Shown here one piece after another: positions 9,896 through 17,862 of a DNA stretch of 64,000 bases. A program made the translations under genes and the position numbers. Numbering within the stretch: position 1 is the first letter of the stretch; every line of letters begins with the position of its first letter. This DNA comes from Bradyrhizobium barranii subsp. barranii (GTDB lineage Bacteria > Pseudomonadota > Alphaproteobacteria > Rhizobiales > Xanthobacteraceae), in NCBI RefSeq assembly GCF_017565645.3, contig NZ_CP086136.1:6865501-6929500 (forward strand), in the 5' to 3' direction. Under the pieces are notes generated by a model, which was not told the origin of the DNA, did no database searches, and saw only the letters and a program-made list of their open reading frames with translations.

Positions 9896-10642
9896 TCACC
9901 ACACCTTCCCCAGCCGCTCCATGTGCGGCTCGCCGTCTTCGTCGAGCGACCAGATGATCCGCGTCACCTTGCCGATGAGATTGTCCATCGGGATGAAACC
10001 CATCACTGACATCAGCCGGCTGTCGGACGAGTTGTCGCGGTTGTCGCCGAGCGCGAAGAAATGGCCGGGGGGCACCGTGAAGACGTCCGTGTTGTCGAGA
10101 TAACCGTTGTCGACGCAGTCGTAGGTTATGTAGGACGCGCCGCTCGGCAGCGTCTCGCGCCAGCGCTTGACCTTCGCGCCATCATCGGTGCCGCAGGCAG
10201 AGCCCGCGGGCACCTCCTTCAGAGGGACGCGCGTCACGGGGCGATCGTTCAGGATGAGTTGCCCCTTCCGCATCTGGATGCGGTCGCCTGGCAACCCGAC
10301 CACGCGCTTGACATAGTCGGCCGAAGTCCCCTTCGACGAGCGGAATACGACGACGTCGCCGTGTTCCGGATCGGCGGCCCGGAAGCGGCCCGAGATCCAT
10401 GACGGCGCGAACGGAAAGGAATAGCGGCCGTAGCCATAGGCATATTTTGCGGCGAAGACGTAGTCGCCGACGACCAGCGTCGGGGTCATCGAGCCGGAAG
10501 GAATGTTGAACGGCTGATACAGGAAGAAGCGAAACAGGAACGTCGGCGACCACAGCACCGGGATCAACAGGATCAGGACGACGATCGCTTTCCATTCCCG
10601 CGGCCGGGCCGTAGGGCGGATCGTTTGCTGAAGAGTGGTCAT
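9896..10642 (-). CDS. lepB: Signal peptidase I
   Basis: 248 residues with an N-terminal membrane helix (about 18-42), then the catalytic Ser51 in NIPSGSMTPTL and the general base Lys112 in YVKRVVGLPGDR, followed by the GDNRDNSSDSR box conserved in signal peptidases. It cleaves signal peptides on the periplasmic face of the inner membrane. No rnc/acpS cluster is adjacent, so this may be a secondary lepB copy. Confidence 0.93.
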   Translation of the reverse strand: MTTLQQTIRPTARPREWKAIVVLILLIPVLWSPTFLFRFFLYQPFNIPSGSMTPTLVVGDYVFAAKYAYGYGRYSFPFAPSWISGRFRAADPEHGDVVVFRSSKGTSADYVKRVVGLPGDRIQMRKGQLILNDRPVTRVPLKEVPAGSACGTDDGAKVKRWRETLPSGASYITYDCVDNGYLDNTDVFTVPPGHFFALGDNRDNSSDSRLMSVMGFIPMDNLIGKVTRIIWSLDEDGEPHMERLGKVW

Positions 10643-10775
10643 TCGCTTGCCATGATCGAGATTGTGGTCGTCACCGTGAGATTACGCAACCTTTGCGCGC
10701 GTGCAATACCCACTCATGGTTTGGTCGCACAGGCGCGCGCACGCGTTCATCGCAAGCGTCGACAATGGAGATGTG

Positions 10776-10799
10776 AAGGGCCGCCCGTGGGCGGCCCTT
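10776..10799 (-). terminator. Terminator downstream of the slipin gene
   Basis: Perfect 11-bp stem aagggccgccc / gggcggccctt with a two-base loop, a few bases after the slipin stop codon. Symmetry means it could also work in the opposite direction. Confidence 0.7.
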
Positions 10800-10804
10800 C
10801 TGCT

Positions 10805-11956
10805 TCATGCGCTCTCGGGCGCCTTCAGGCGCACGAGCCGGGTCAGGAGGGCATCGAGGCCCTCGCCGTTGCCGGCATGGAGGTCGATGCGGCCGACCTT
10901 CTCGACCAGCCGCTCCAGCGACTCCAGCTCCTTGAGCCGCAGCAGCAGGGGGTTCTCCTCCATCAGGCGGGCGGTGTTCAGGAGCGAACGCGTCGCCGCG
11001 GTCTCCTCCTGCCGGCGGATCAGGTTCGCCTTCGCGACCCGCTCCGCCTCCACCACCTTGTTCACCAGCTCCCGGATCTCGCCGGGCAGGATCACGTCCT
11101 TGACGCCGAGCTCGGTTACCTCCACGCCGGACTCTGCGACGCGTGCCCGCACATAGTCGCGCAGCTCCGCGTCCAGCGCCGCCTTCGCAGACAGCACCTC
11201 GTCCAGCGTCCGGCCCGCCACCGCCTCGCGGATCGCGAACTGCACCAGCCGGTACAGCCACGCATCCACGTCGGGCACGGTCGCAACCGTGCGCTCGGGA
11301 TCGACGATCCTGCGGAACGCCGTCAGCGTCACCCGCAGCGCGATGCGATCCCTGGTCAGCATCTCCTGCGCGGTGATCTCGACCGCCTGGGGCCGCAGGT
11401 CGAGGCGCTTCACCTCGATCTTGCGGCCGACGGTCCAGAAGGCGTGCCGGCCGGCCGCAAGCCGCTCCACGAGCCGGCCCTCGACATAGAGCAGGCCCGC
11501 CTCGTGGTTCTCGACCACCGCTTCCATCACGACAGCCGAGCGGTTGCGCTCGATCATGGTCAGGCGCCGCGCGCCAACCCGGGGATCGGCGGACACATCG
11601 ATGCGCTCGACATCGATGCGGGTCGCGACCTTCCAGTAGACGCGCGCCTGCCAGGGCGTCATCAGATGCACGGGCCGGCCGTCGAGGCTGACGATGGCGA
11701 TCTCGTCCGCCTTGGTCTCGATCGCCTCGAACAGCTCCGCGGCCAGATCAGGCCGCGCAGCCTTCAGCACCGCGTAGCGATCCGCAGAGAATTCGCTGCG
11801 GACCACGTCGAGCACCTCGGCCTTCAGCTCGTGCAGGGGATCGAACAGCCGGTGCTTGCCGGGCGCGAGCACGCGCACGAGCTGTCCGTTGCGCGTGAGC
11901 AACGCACGCTCGCCATCCTTCACCGTCACGTTCAGCATCAGCAAATGCCAGGTCAT
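10805..11956 (-). CDS. Slipin / SPFH (prohibitin-like) family protein
   Basis: 383 residues. An SPFH core spans about 150-310 (RKIEVKRLDLRPQAVEITAQ, then LRVTLTAFRRIVDPERTVAT), followed by the charged helical region VNKVVEAERVAKANLIRRQE typical of slipins. No clear membrane helix is present at the N-terminus, unlike classical slipins; an extra N-terminal SPFH-like half (about 1-120) replaces it. Slipins scaffold membrane microdomains and often pair with NfeD proteases; no nfeD is adjacent here. Confidence 0.8.
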   Translation of the reverse strand: MTWHLLMLNVTVKDGERALLTRNGQLVRVLAPGKHRLFDPLHELKAEVLDVVRSEFSADRYAVLKAARPDLAAELFEAIETKADEIAIVSLDGRPVHLMTPWQARVYWKVATRIDVERIDVSADPRVGARRLTMIERNRSAVVMEAVVENHEAGLLYVEGRLVERLAAGRHAFWTVGRKIEVKRLDLRPQAVEITAQEMLTRDRIALRVTLTAFRRIVDPERTVATVPDVDAWLYRLVQFAIREAVAGRTLDEVLSAKAALDAELRDYVRARVAESGVEVTELGVKDVILPGEIRELVNKVVEAERVAKANLIRRQEETAATRSLLNTARLMEENPLLLRLKELESLERLVEKVGRIDLHAGNGEGLDALLTRLVRLKAPESA

Positions 11957-12292
11957 GGCACGCCTCCATCATATTGCCTCCGGCTGAACGCGGCCGGATA
12001 GCGGGTTTCGATTGCAAAGGACGTGAGGACGCGAACGACGCTTCCCGGGAAAGCGGCGGGCCGGGGCTTGAGCTTGCGCGATGACGGGCGCACGCGCGCG
12101 ATCGCTCGACGCGTGTCGAGCGGTCATGCGGAGCCACCCGGCATCAGCGCAAGCGGTATCGACCCGCGGCGCAAAGCCGGTCTCACAGTGTCTAGGTTCG
12201 GACGGAATGCCTTTCGGCAAAACGGCCGGACTGCGACTGAAGCGCGCGTCCGGTCCTCGTCAGAGGTATCAGCTTTTCAGGCTGAAACGGAG

Positions 12293-12350
12293 CGCTGGAG
12301 CGGGATTCGAACCCGCGACAGGATGAGTAACAGTCATCTGCTCTACCAAA
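12293..12350 (-). tRNA. Degenerate tRNA-Asn(GTT)-like sequence, lacking a proper 5' half
   Basis: On the minus strand: D-arm remnant TTTGGTAGAGC, anticodon stem GATGA/TCATC with loop CTGTTAC (anticodon GTT, Asn), five-base variable loop and a perfect T-arm GCGGG-TTCGAAT-CCCGC. The bases upstream neither pair with the 3' acceptor side TCCAGCG nor supply the D-stem partner GCTC. It therefore looks like a truncated or decayed tRNA fused to the tRNA-like sequence before it. Confidence 0.45.
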
Positions 12351-12358
12351 CTCCTTTG

Positions 12359-12428
12359 TGCAAGAGACCGGAATCGAACCGATGCCTTCGGGTGTTCAGC
12401 CCGACGCTCTCCATGAGCTACGTCCTGC
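12359..12428 (-). tRNA. tRNA-Phe(GAA)-like sequence, atypical
   Basis: About 70 nt on the minus strand can fold as a cloverleaf: 5' GCAGGAC against 3' CTCTTGC (six of seven pairs, one wobble), D-stem GCTC/GAGC with an unusually short five-base loop, anticodon stem TCGGG/CCCGA with loop CTGAACA (anticodon GAA, Phe), T-arm ATCGG-TTCGATT-CCGGT. Position 37 is C and one extra base follows the acceptor stem, both unusual. It may be a pseudo-tRNA or a phage-type tRNA. Confidence 0.45.
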
Positions 12429-12621
12429 GTTTGCCCTTCATTCGGCGGAACACGAAACCGCAGAGCGGCTCGCGCCAGTCGGGATCTCAGAGAGCCCGAA
12501 CCCATGGCCTAGCGAAGGAGGGCGCTAATAGACGAAGCACGTTCGGGTTGCAAGGGGGAAAGCCAAGATTTTTCGTCACGCACTCCGCACTGTGACGCGA
12601 TGATCACAATGCGATGTGACG

Positions 12622-13455
12622 TCAACCGTGCGACGTTTCCTGAAAACACGCCCTCACCCAGTCGATCGTGACACGCGTCGCGGGATCGCGCTTGAGGTGG
12701 TTTTGCACCAGCAGCCAGGCGTCGCGCCGCTTCGGCAGCAGCGTGGCGCGCAGGCGGCGATCGCCGAGCAAGTCCGCGCAAACATACTCCGGCAACACGC
12801 CGGCGGCCCGATGCGCGCGGATCAGGTTACGGATGACGCGAACGTTGTCGGTGACGCAGCGCGCGCGGGCTTGCTTCATGCGCAGGAATTGCATCTCGGG
12901 AATGGCACCGAGTTCGTCCGGATAGGCGCACAGCACCGGCTCGCCCTCGGTCGCAACAGGCTCGAAATAATAAAGCTTGACGTCGCCGAGCCTGGAGATC
13001 GCGAAGTCACCCTTGTCGGGTTTGCGCAGCCGGATGGCGAGATCGGCCTCCCAGCGCGAGAACTTGACGTTCTCGCTCGAGGTGAGGAATTGCAGCGTCA
13101 GGCCGGGATTGGCGCGCAGGAAGTCGCTCGCGCGCGGCGACAGCACCTCCTCGGCGAACGTGTTGGTGGAGGCGATGCGCAGGCGGCCCACCGGACCTGC
13201 CAGGCTCGCGCCAACGCGACCGATCTCGGCGGCATGTGCGGCCATCGCCTCGACATGCGCCAGCACCGCCTCGCAACTCCGCGTCGGCCGGCGGACGCCG
13301 TCCGCGGCCTCGAACAGACGCAAACCGAGCGCACGCTCGATGCGCGAGAGCCTGCGCCCGACCGTGGTTTCGTCGATGCGCAGCCGCGCGCTGGCGCCCG
13401 CGTAGGTGCCCTCGTCCCTGACGGCAGCGATGATGCGCAGATCGTCCCAGTTCAT
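12622..13455 (-). CDS. LysR-family transcriptional regulator
   Basis: 277 residues, N-terminal winged HTH (MNWDDLRIIAAVRDEGTYAG, then TTVGRRLSRIERALG), followed by a substrate-binding-type effector domain from about residue 85. Slightly short for the family (about 300). It is divergent from the cysteine hydrolase/GST pair with a 127-bp shared intergenic region, so it probably controls those genes. Effector unknown. Confidence 0.88.
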   Translation of the reverse strand: MNWDDLRIIAAVRDEGTYAGASARLRIDETTVGRRLSRIERALGLRLFEAADGVRRPTRSCEAVLAHVEAMAAHAAEIGRVGASLAGPVGRLRIASTNTFAEEVLSPRASDFLRANPGLTLQFLTSSENVKFSRWEADLAIRLRKPDKGDFAISRLGDVKLYYFEPVATEGEPVLCAYPDELGAIPEMQFLRMKQARARCVTDNVRVIRNLIRAHRAAGVLPEYVCADLLGDRRLRATLLPKRRDAWLLVQNHLKRDPATRVTIDWVRACFQETSHG

Positions 13456-13582
13456 TGCGTCAGGTTATACCGGCCGGCAGCAGCCTGCAATATCGCAGCC
13501 ACCCGCTGCAATATCCCTGCATATCGGCAGGCCTTCCCGGGGCTATGTTCGTTGCGCCTTTTGCCCCGGAGATTTCCAGACC

Positions 13583-14176
13583 ATGACGACCGCAAAGACC
13601 CTGCTGCAGCTCGCCGGTGCCGATCTCAACCCGCCGCGTCTTGGCGACGCCGCGCTGGTGCTGATCGATATCCAGAACGAATATCTCGCGGGTCCCCTCG
13701 CTTTGCCCGACGCCCGGCTCGCGATCGCGCGGGCGGCTGCGCTCCTGGCACGGGCACGCGAGAGCGGAGCCGCGATCATCCATATCGCCCATCGCGGCAA
13801 GGCCGGCAGCCTGTTCGATCGCGCCGCCGACCGCGGTGCCATCGTCGCCGAGCTGAGCCCCCGTGCCGGCGAGCTGGTGATCGAGAAGGAGTTGCCGAAT
13901 GCGTTTGCCGGCACTGATTTGCAGGCGCGCCTTGCCGCAACCGACAGGAAGAACATCGTACTGGCCGGCTTCATGACGCATATGTGCGTCAGCTCCACCG
14001 CCCGTGCCGCGCTCGACCTCGGTTTTCGCACGACCATCGACGCCGATGCCTGCGCCACGCGCGACCTGCCCGACGGCCGCGGCGGCACGCTGGACGCCCG
14101 GGCCATCCACGAGGTTGCACTCGCCGAGCTGTCCGACCGCTTCGCGATCATCGCGCGCGGCGATGCGCTGAAATAA
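13583..14176 (+). CDS. Isochorismatase-family cysteine hydrolase
   Basis: 197 residues. The catalytic triad of the family is visible: Asp29 (VLIDIQNEY), Lys102 (IEKELPNAF) and Cys135 (GFMTHMCVSSTARAA), with the preceding cis-peptide region. These enzymes hydrolyse amides or vinyl ethers (nicotinamidase, N-carbamoyl hydrolases, isochorismatase), so substrate is open. The start at 13583 was chosen because the family begins shortly before the Asp motif. The GST gene follows after 12 bp, and the LysR gene is divergent. Confidence 0.88.
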   Translation: MTTAKTLLQLAGADLNPPRLGDAALVLIDIQNEYLAGPLALPDARLAIARAAALLARARESGAAIIHIAHRGKAGSLFDRAADRGAIVAELSPRAGELVIEKELPNAFAGTDLQARLAATDRKNIVLAGFMTHMCVSSTARAALDLGFRTTIDADACATRDLPDGRGGTLDARAIHEVALAELSDRFAIIARGDALK

Positions 14177-14188
14177 CGGAGCAACGCG

Positions 14189-14541
14189 ATGCTGCAGCTC
14201 TATTTCTCGCCGATGGCCTGCTCGCTTGCGAGCCGCATCGCGCTGATGGAGGCCGGCCTCGATGCGCGTTATCATCTGGTGCATCTCCGGACCAAGGCGG
14301 TCGCCGACGACGACGGCGATTTCCGCGGCGTGTCGCCGAAGGCCGCGGTGCCGGTCCTGGTGCTGGAGAACGGCGAACGGCTGACCGAAAGCGCGGCTGT
14401 GCTGCAATACATCGCCGATGTGAAGCCGGAGACGGGTCTCGCGCCCCGGTTCGGCGATCCCGACCGCTACCGCCTGCAGGAATGGCTGAGCTTCATCGGC
14501 GCCGAGATCCACAAGGCATTCCTGTTTCCGACCTTCTGGTA
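14189..14541 (+). pseudogene. Glutathione S-transferase, 5' fragment, interrupted by an IS110-type element
   Basis: Encodes the thioredoxin-fold N-terminal GST domain (MLQLYFSPMACSLASRIALM, Pro of the cis-Pro loop in KAAVPVLVLENG, then ESAAVLQYIAD) and the first C-domain helices up to FPTFW. The reading continues only six residues into foreign DNA before a stop at 14557. The rest of the gene, starting YKDDGSLAKPRARIAQTL, resumes in frame at 16062. The joined gene would give about 213 residues, the usual GST length. Confidence 0.88.
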
Positions 14542-16061
14542 CGAGTCCCATGATTGACGTCGGCGCCGGCCGGCGAAAGGCTGGGCAAGTCGTAATCATG
14601 GGGAGCGAGTACAGATGAAAGTGATGTCTCAGCAAGCAGCGGAAACCCGGATGGATGTAGCCAAGGCAATTTACGTCTCGGTGGAGTTGAGCCAGTCAAC
14701 TTGGCTGGTGACTTCATTCGTGCCGGCCATCGATACCAAGATGGCGCGGAAGGGTCTCCCAGCCGGCCAGATCGGACGGCTGCTCAGCTTGCTCAACGAG
14801 CTCCGCGCCAGGGCGCACCGTAAGACCGATTCTTGGCTCCCCGTGATCGTTATCCAGGAGGCAGGCCTTGATGGGTTCTGGGTCCATCGCGTCTTGGCCG
14901 ACGAAGGTGTTGAGAGCCATGTGGTGGATGCGACATCGATAGCGGTGCCCAGAAAAGCACGCCGAGCTAAAACCGATCGTATCGACGGAGAAACACTCGT
15001 CCGCGCACTTATGTCGTTCAAACGGGGTGAGCCACGAACATGTGCGATGGTTCGGATTCCATCCCATGACGAGGAAGACCGGCGTCGGCTCGTCCGGGAA
15101 AGGAAAGCCCTGGTTGTCGAGCGACTGACGCACGTCAACCGGATTGAGGGACTTCTGTTCGCACAAGGTATTTCGGGCTACCGACCACTGAATCGCGATC
15201 GACGATCTCGCCTCGAAGAGCTTCGCACTGGCGATGGTCGGCCGCTCGCACCTTTCTTGAAAGCCCAGATATCGCGAGAACTTGACCGTCTTGAATTGGT
15301 GATCGAGCAGATCAAAGTGATCGAGGCGGAGCGCGATAAGCTTCTGGCGTCCGAACGGAAAGAGGCAAATAGCGCCATTTCCATGCTCGAGAACGTGCGT
15401 TGTATCGGACCTGAGTTCGCATCTCTGCTCTGGACGGAAGGCTTTTACAGGCACTTTGACAATCGCCGACAAATCGCGGCTTACGCGGGATTAGCACCAA
15501 CACCGTGGCAGAGCGGATCCGTTGATCGTGATCAAGGAGTGTCGAAAGCTGGCAACCCGCGATTACGCACCACGATGATACAGCTGGCCTGGCTCTGGCT
15601 GCGCCATCAGCCTGATTCTGCGCTAACCCGCTGGTTCCGGCAGCGAGCAGCATCGAGTGGTTCTGCCCAGCGCAAGAAAATCGTTGTCGCACTCGCCCGC
15701 AAACTACTCGTTGCTTTGTGGAAATATGTGACGGTTGGCGTCGTGATTGACGGGGCGAAGCTGAAGAATGCGTAGAAACTGCTCCACATCGTCATCTACT
15801 GAAGCCTGATCAGCTTCAGCAGATCCAGGCGGGCGAACCGGAAGTCTTCTTTGGCTTAAACAGCCGAGTATGAGGATGGTAGCGCCTTCCTGAGCCCAGC
15901 CCATCGAATGCGGGAATGTGGTGCCGCTGCTTGGCGCAGCGACCGGATATAAGGTTGTCCCGGCTGTTTACCGGTCGAGGAAAGACCTGGGTTCACCTGG
16001 ATACTGGAGGCCAAACTAATGGAGCAAAACAATGGAGAGCCGATGGCTTGACCAATCATCA
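14542..16061. mobile_element. IS110-family insertion sequence (about 1.52 kb)
   Basis: Boundaries follow from rejoining the split GST gene: TGG-TA at 14537-14541 continues at TATAAGGAC from 16062, leaving only a possible TA duplication. Short inverted sequences lie near the ends, ATGATTG at 14550-14556 and CAATCAT at 16053-16059, as in the IS1111 subgroup with subterminal repeats. It carries one intact transposase and about 285 bp of downstream non-coding DNA. Base composition is lower in GC than the host genes. Confidence 0.88.
14615..15775 (+). CDS. IS110-family transposase
   Basis: 386 residues, apparently intact. N-terminal RuvC-like DEDD domain (including RRAKTDRIDGETLVRAL), a helical middle section, and the C-terminal Transposase_20 domain with MLENVRCIGPEFASLLW, AAYAGLAPTPWQSG and SKAGNPRLRTTM. 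These enzymes insert without target duplication via a recombinase-like mechanism. It lies inside the element that disrupts the GST gene. Confidence 0.95.
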   Translation: MKVMSQQAAETRMDVAKAIYVSVELSQSTWLVTSFVPAIDTKMARKGLPAGQIGRLLSLLNELRARAHRKTDSWLPVIVIQEAGLDGFWVHRVLADEGVESHVVDATSIAVPRKARRAKTDRIDGETLVRALMSFKRGEPRTCAMVRIPSHDEEDRRRLVRERKALVVERLTHVNRIEGLLFAQGISGYRPLNRDRRSRLEELRTGDGRPLAPFLKAQISRELDRLELVIEQIKVIEAERDKLLASERKEANSAISMLENVRCIGPEFASLLWTEGFYRHFDNRRQIAAYAGLAPTPWQSGSVDRDQGVSKAGNPRLRTTMIQLAWLWLRHQPDSALTRWFRQRAASSGSAQRKKIVVALARKLLVALWKYVTVGVVIDGAKLKNA

Positions 16062-16349
16062 TATAAGGACGACGGCTCGCTCGCCAAGCCGCGTGCACGG
16101 ATCGCACAGACATTGGCGGTGCCATCAGAACATCTCGCGGACCGCGAATTCCTCGTCGGTGACAGCTTCACCGTCGCGGATGCCCATCTCGCCTGGGCCC
16201 TGCTGCTGCTCCGTCCCGCGGGCGTCGACATCGCGCAATGGCCAAGCCTGTCGGCCTATCTCGCGCGCATGCAGGCGCGGCCCGCCGTGCGGGATGCGAT
16301 TGCGACCGAGATGGAGCTGCGCAAGACGGTGGCGGCAAACCCGGCGTGA
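16062..16349 (+). pseudogene. Glutathione S-transferase, 3' fragment
   Basis: Encodes the C-terminal all-helical GST domain: YKDDGSLAKPRARIAQTL, then DREFLVGDSFTVADAHLAWA, which is the conserved N-capping box/hydrophobic staple region. An in-frame ATG inside the insertion element (16032) could in principle start translation, but without the thioredoxin domain the product cannot bind glutathione. It is in the same frame as the 5' fragment. Confidence 0.88.
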
Positions 16350-16459
16350 CAGGATGTCACGGTCGCCAAATCTGACGGGTCCACAGCGAGGGCATTGATA
16401 CCGACGCGGCATGCGCTAATCTGGGGGATATTTTTCGAAATTTCCCCTGGAAGGCATTC

Positions 16460-17824
16460 ATGCGTGCTCTTTCTGGAATTTTGCGTCAGTTTTTCCTGAC
16501 CCTCCTCGTTCTCTGGCTGAGCTTTGGGCTGAGCCTTGCCCCCGCATCGGCGGACACGCGGGTCGCGCTGGTGATCGGCAACGGCGCTTATGTCTCTACG
16601 GCGCAGCTACCCAACCCGTCGCACGATGCCGAAGACGTCGCAGCCTCGCTCAAGCGCAGCGGTTTCGAGGTGTTCCAGGGTATCGACCTGCGCCAGGCCG
16701 ACATGCAGGACCTGACCATCCGCTTCGCGCGCGCCGCCAGCCGCGCCGATGTCGCGATGTTCTATTACAGCGGCCATGCGATGCAGTACAACGGCGTGAA
16801 CTATCTAATGCCTGTCGACGCCGTGCTGACGGATGAAGCAGACCTCAAGCGCTTCGTGCGGGTCGACGACATCGTGAACGATTTGCAGCAGGCCAAGAAT
16901 TTGCGCATCCTCGTGCTCGATTCCTGCCGCGACAATCCGCTGGCCGAAACCTTGAAGCGCTCTGCCGGCTCGACGCGCGCCGCCTCGATGGGACGAGGCC
17001 TGTCGAAAGTCGAGGCGCCGCGCGGCACGATCGTGTCGTTCTCGACGCAATCAGGGCAGGTCGCGGCCGACGGCACCGGCCGCAACAGCCCCTACACGAC
17101 CGCGTTCCTCAAGCACATCGAGGAGCCGCAGGAAATCGGCGACGTCTTTCGCGACATCAGCAGCGACGTCTATGACTCCAGCGGCAAGACCCAGCTACCA
17201 GAGCTGTCGCTGTCGATCATCGGCAAGTTTTACCTGAACGGACCTGTAACGGTCACGGTCGCGCCGACGGCACCCCAAGCTGCACCGAAGGCCGATCCCT
17301 GCGCGGCCGCCGAGGCGCACTGGAAGGCTGCTGAGGGCATCGACACGCTGGGTGCCTTTGAGGATCATCTCGCGAGATTCCCGAACTGCATCTTCGCCAC
17401 CCTCGCCAAGGCACGCATTGAAGGCCTGAAGCAGAAAGTGGCGGTCGCGCCTTCCGGTAACGCCAGAACCACCGGCAGCAAGGATTTTGACGGCAGCTGG
17501 GACGTGACGTTGAACTGCCCGGCTTCCGGCAAGGCGCAGGGCTTCACCAGGCCCCTGGTCGCCACCGTGACCAATGGCGTGTTTCACGCCGAGGTGCAGG
17601 GTCCGGGCGGTGTCAATCGGCTGGAGATCGACGGCCAGATCCCCGCGGACGGCAAGACGACCTTGAGCGCGCGCGGCACGACGGGGGCGAGCACCTACAC
17701 ACTCAACAACCTCGCGCCCGGCTCTCCTTACGCCTTCACGGTCGATGCGCAGTTCGATCGCACCCGAGGCAGCGGCAAGCGCAACGAGGCGCGGGCCTGC
17801 AACCTGGTTTTCGTCAAGCGCTAA
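16460..17824 (+). CDS. Secreted caspase-like (peptidase C14, orthocaspase) protein
   Basis: 454 residues. Signal peptide at 1-31 (FFLTLLVLWLSFGLSLAPAS). The caspase p20-like domain follows immediately, with the catalytic His106 in YYSGHAMQYNG and Cys156 in LVLDSCRDNPL, both intact. The C-terminal ~180 residues hold a Pro/Ala linker, a helical AHWKAAEGIDTLGAFEDHLARF segment seen after many rhizobial caspase domains, and a beta-rich domain (SWDVTLNCPASGKAQG). Expected location is the periplasm; substrate is probably Arg/Lys-cleaving as in metacaspases, which is inference. Confidence 0.88.
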   Translation: MRALSGILRQFFLTLLVLWLSFGLSLAPASADTRVALVIGNGAYVSTAQLPNPSHDAEDVAASLKRSGFEVFQGIDLRQADMQDLTIRFARAASRADVAMFYYSGHAMQYNGVNYLMPVDAVLTDEADLKRFVRVDDIVNDLQQAKNLRILVLDSCRDNPLAETLKRSAGSTRAASMGRGLSKVEAPRGTIVSFSTQSGQVAADGTGRNSPYTTAFLKHIEEPQEIGDVFRDISSDVYDSSGKTQLPELSLSIIGKFYLNGPVTVTVAPTAPQAAPKADPCAAAEAHWKAAEGIDTLGAFEDHLARFPNCIFATLAKARIEGLKQKVAVAPSGNARTTGSKDFDGSWDVTLNCPASGKAQGFTRPLVATVTNGVFHAEVQGPGGVNRLEIDGQIPADGKTTLSARGTTGASTYTLNNLAPGSPYAFTVDAQFDRTRGSGKRNEARACNLVFVKR

Positions 17825-17862
17825 GCCGCGCGATGATCGCGCGGCCTCGCGCGCACGCCCGC

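Larger units (their letters stand above)
11957..12621. other. Gene-free interval containing two tRNA-like sequences
   Basis: About 665 bp between slipin and the LysR gene with no convincing protein-coding gene. Apart from the tRNA-like pair at 12293-12428 I see only unstructured GC-rich sequence and an AT-richer segment near 12540-12620. Confidence 0.6.

Noticed and set aside
16032..16349. Stand-alone gene starting at 16032
   Set aside because: The first ten codons lie in the insertion element; from 16062 the sequence is simply the 3' half of the split GST gene.
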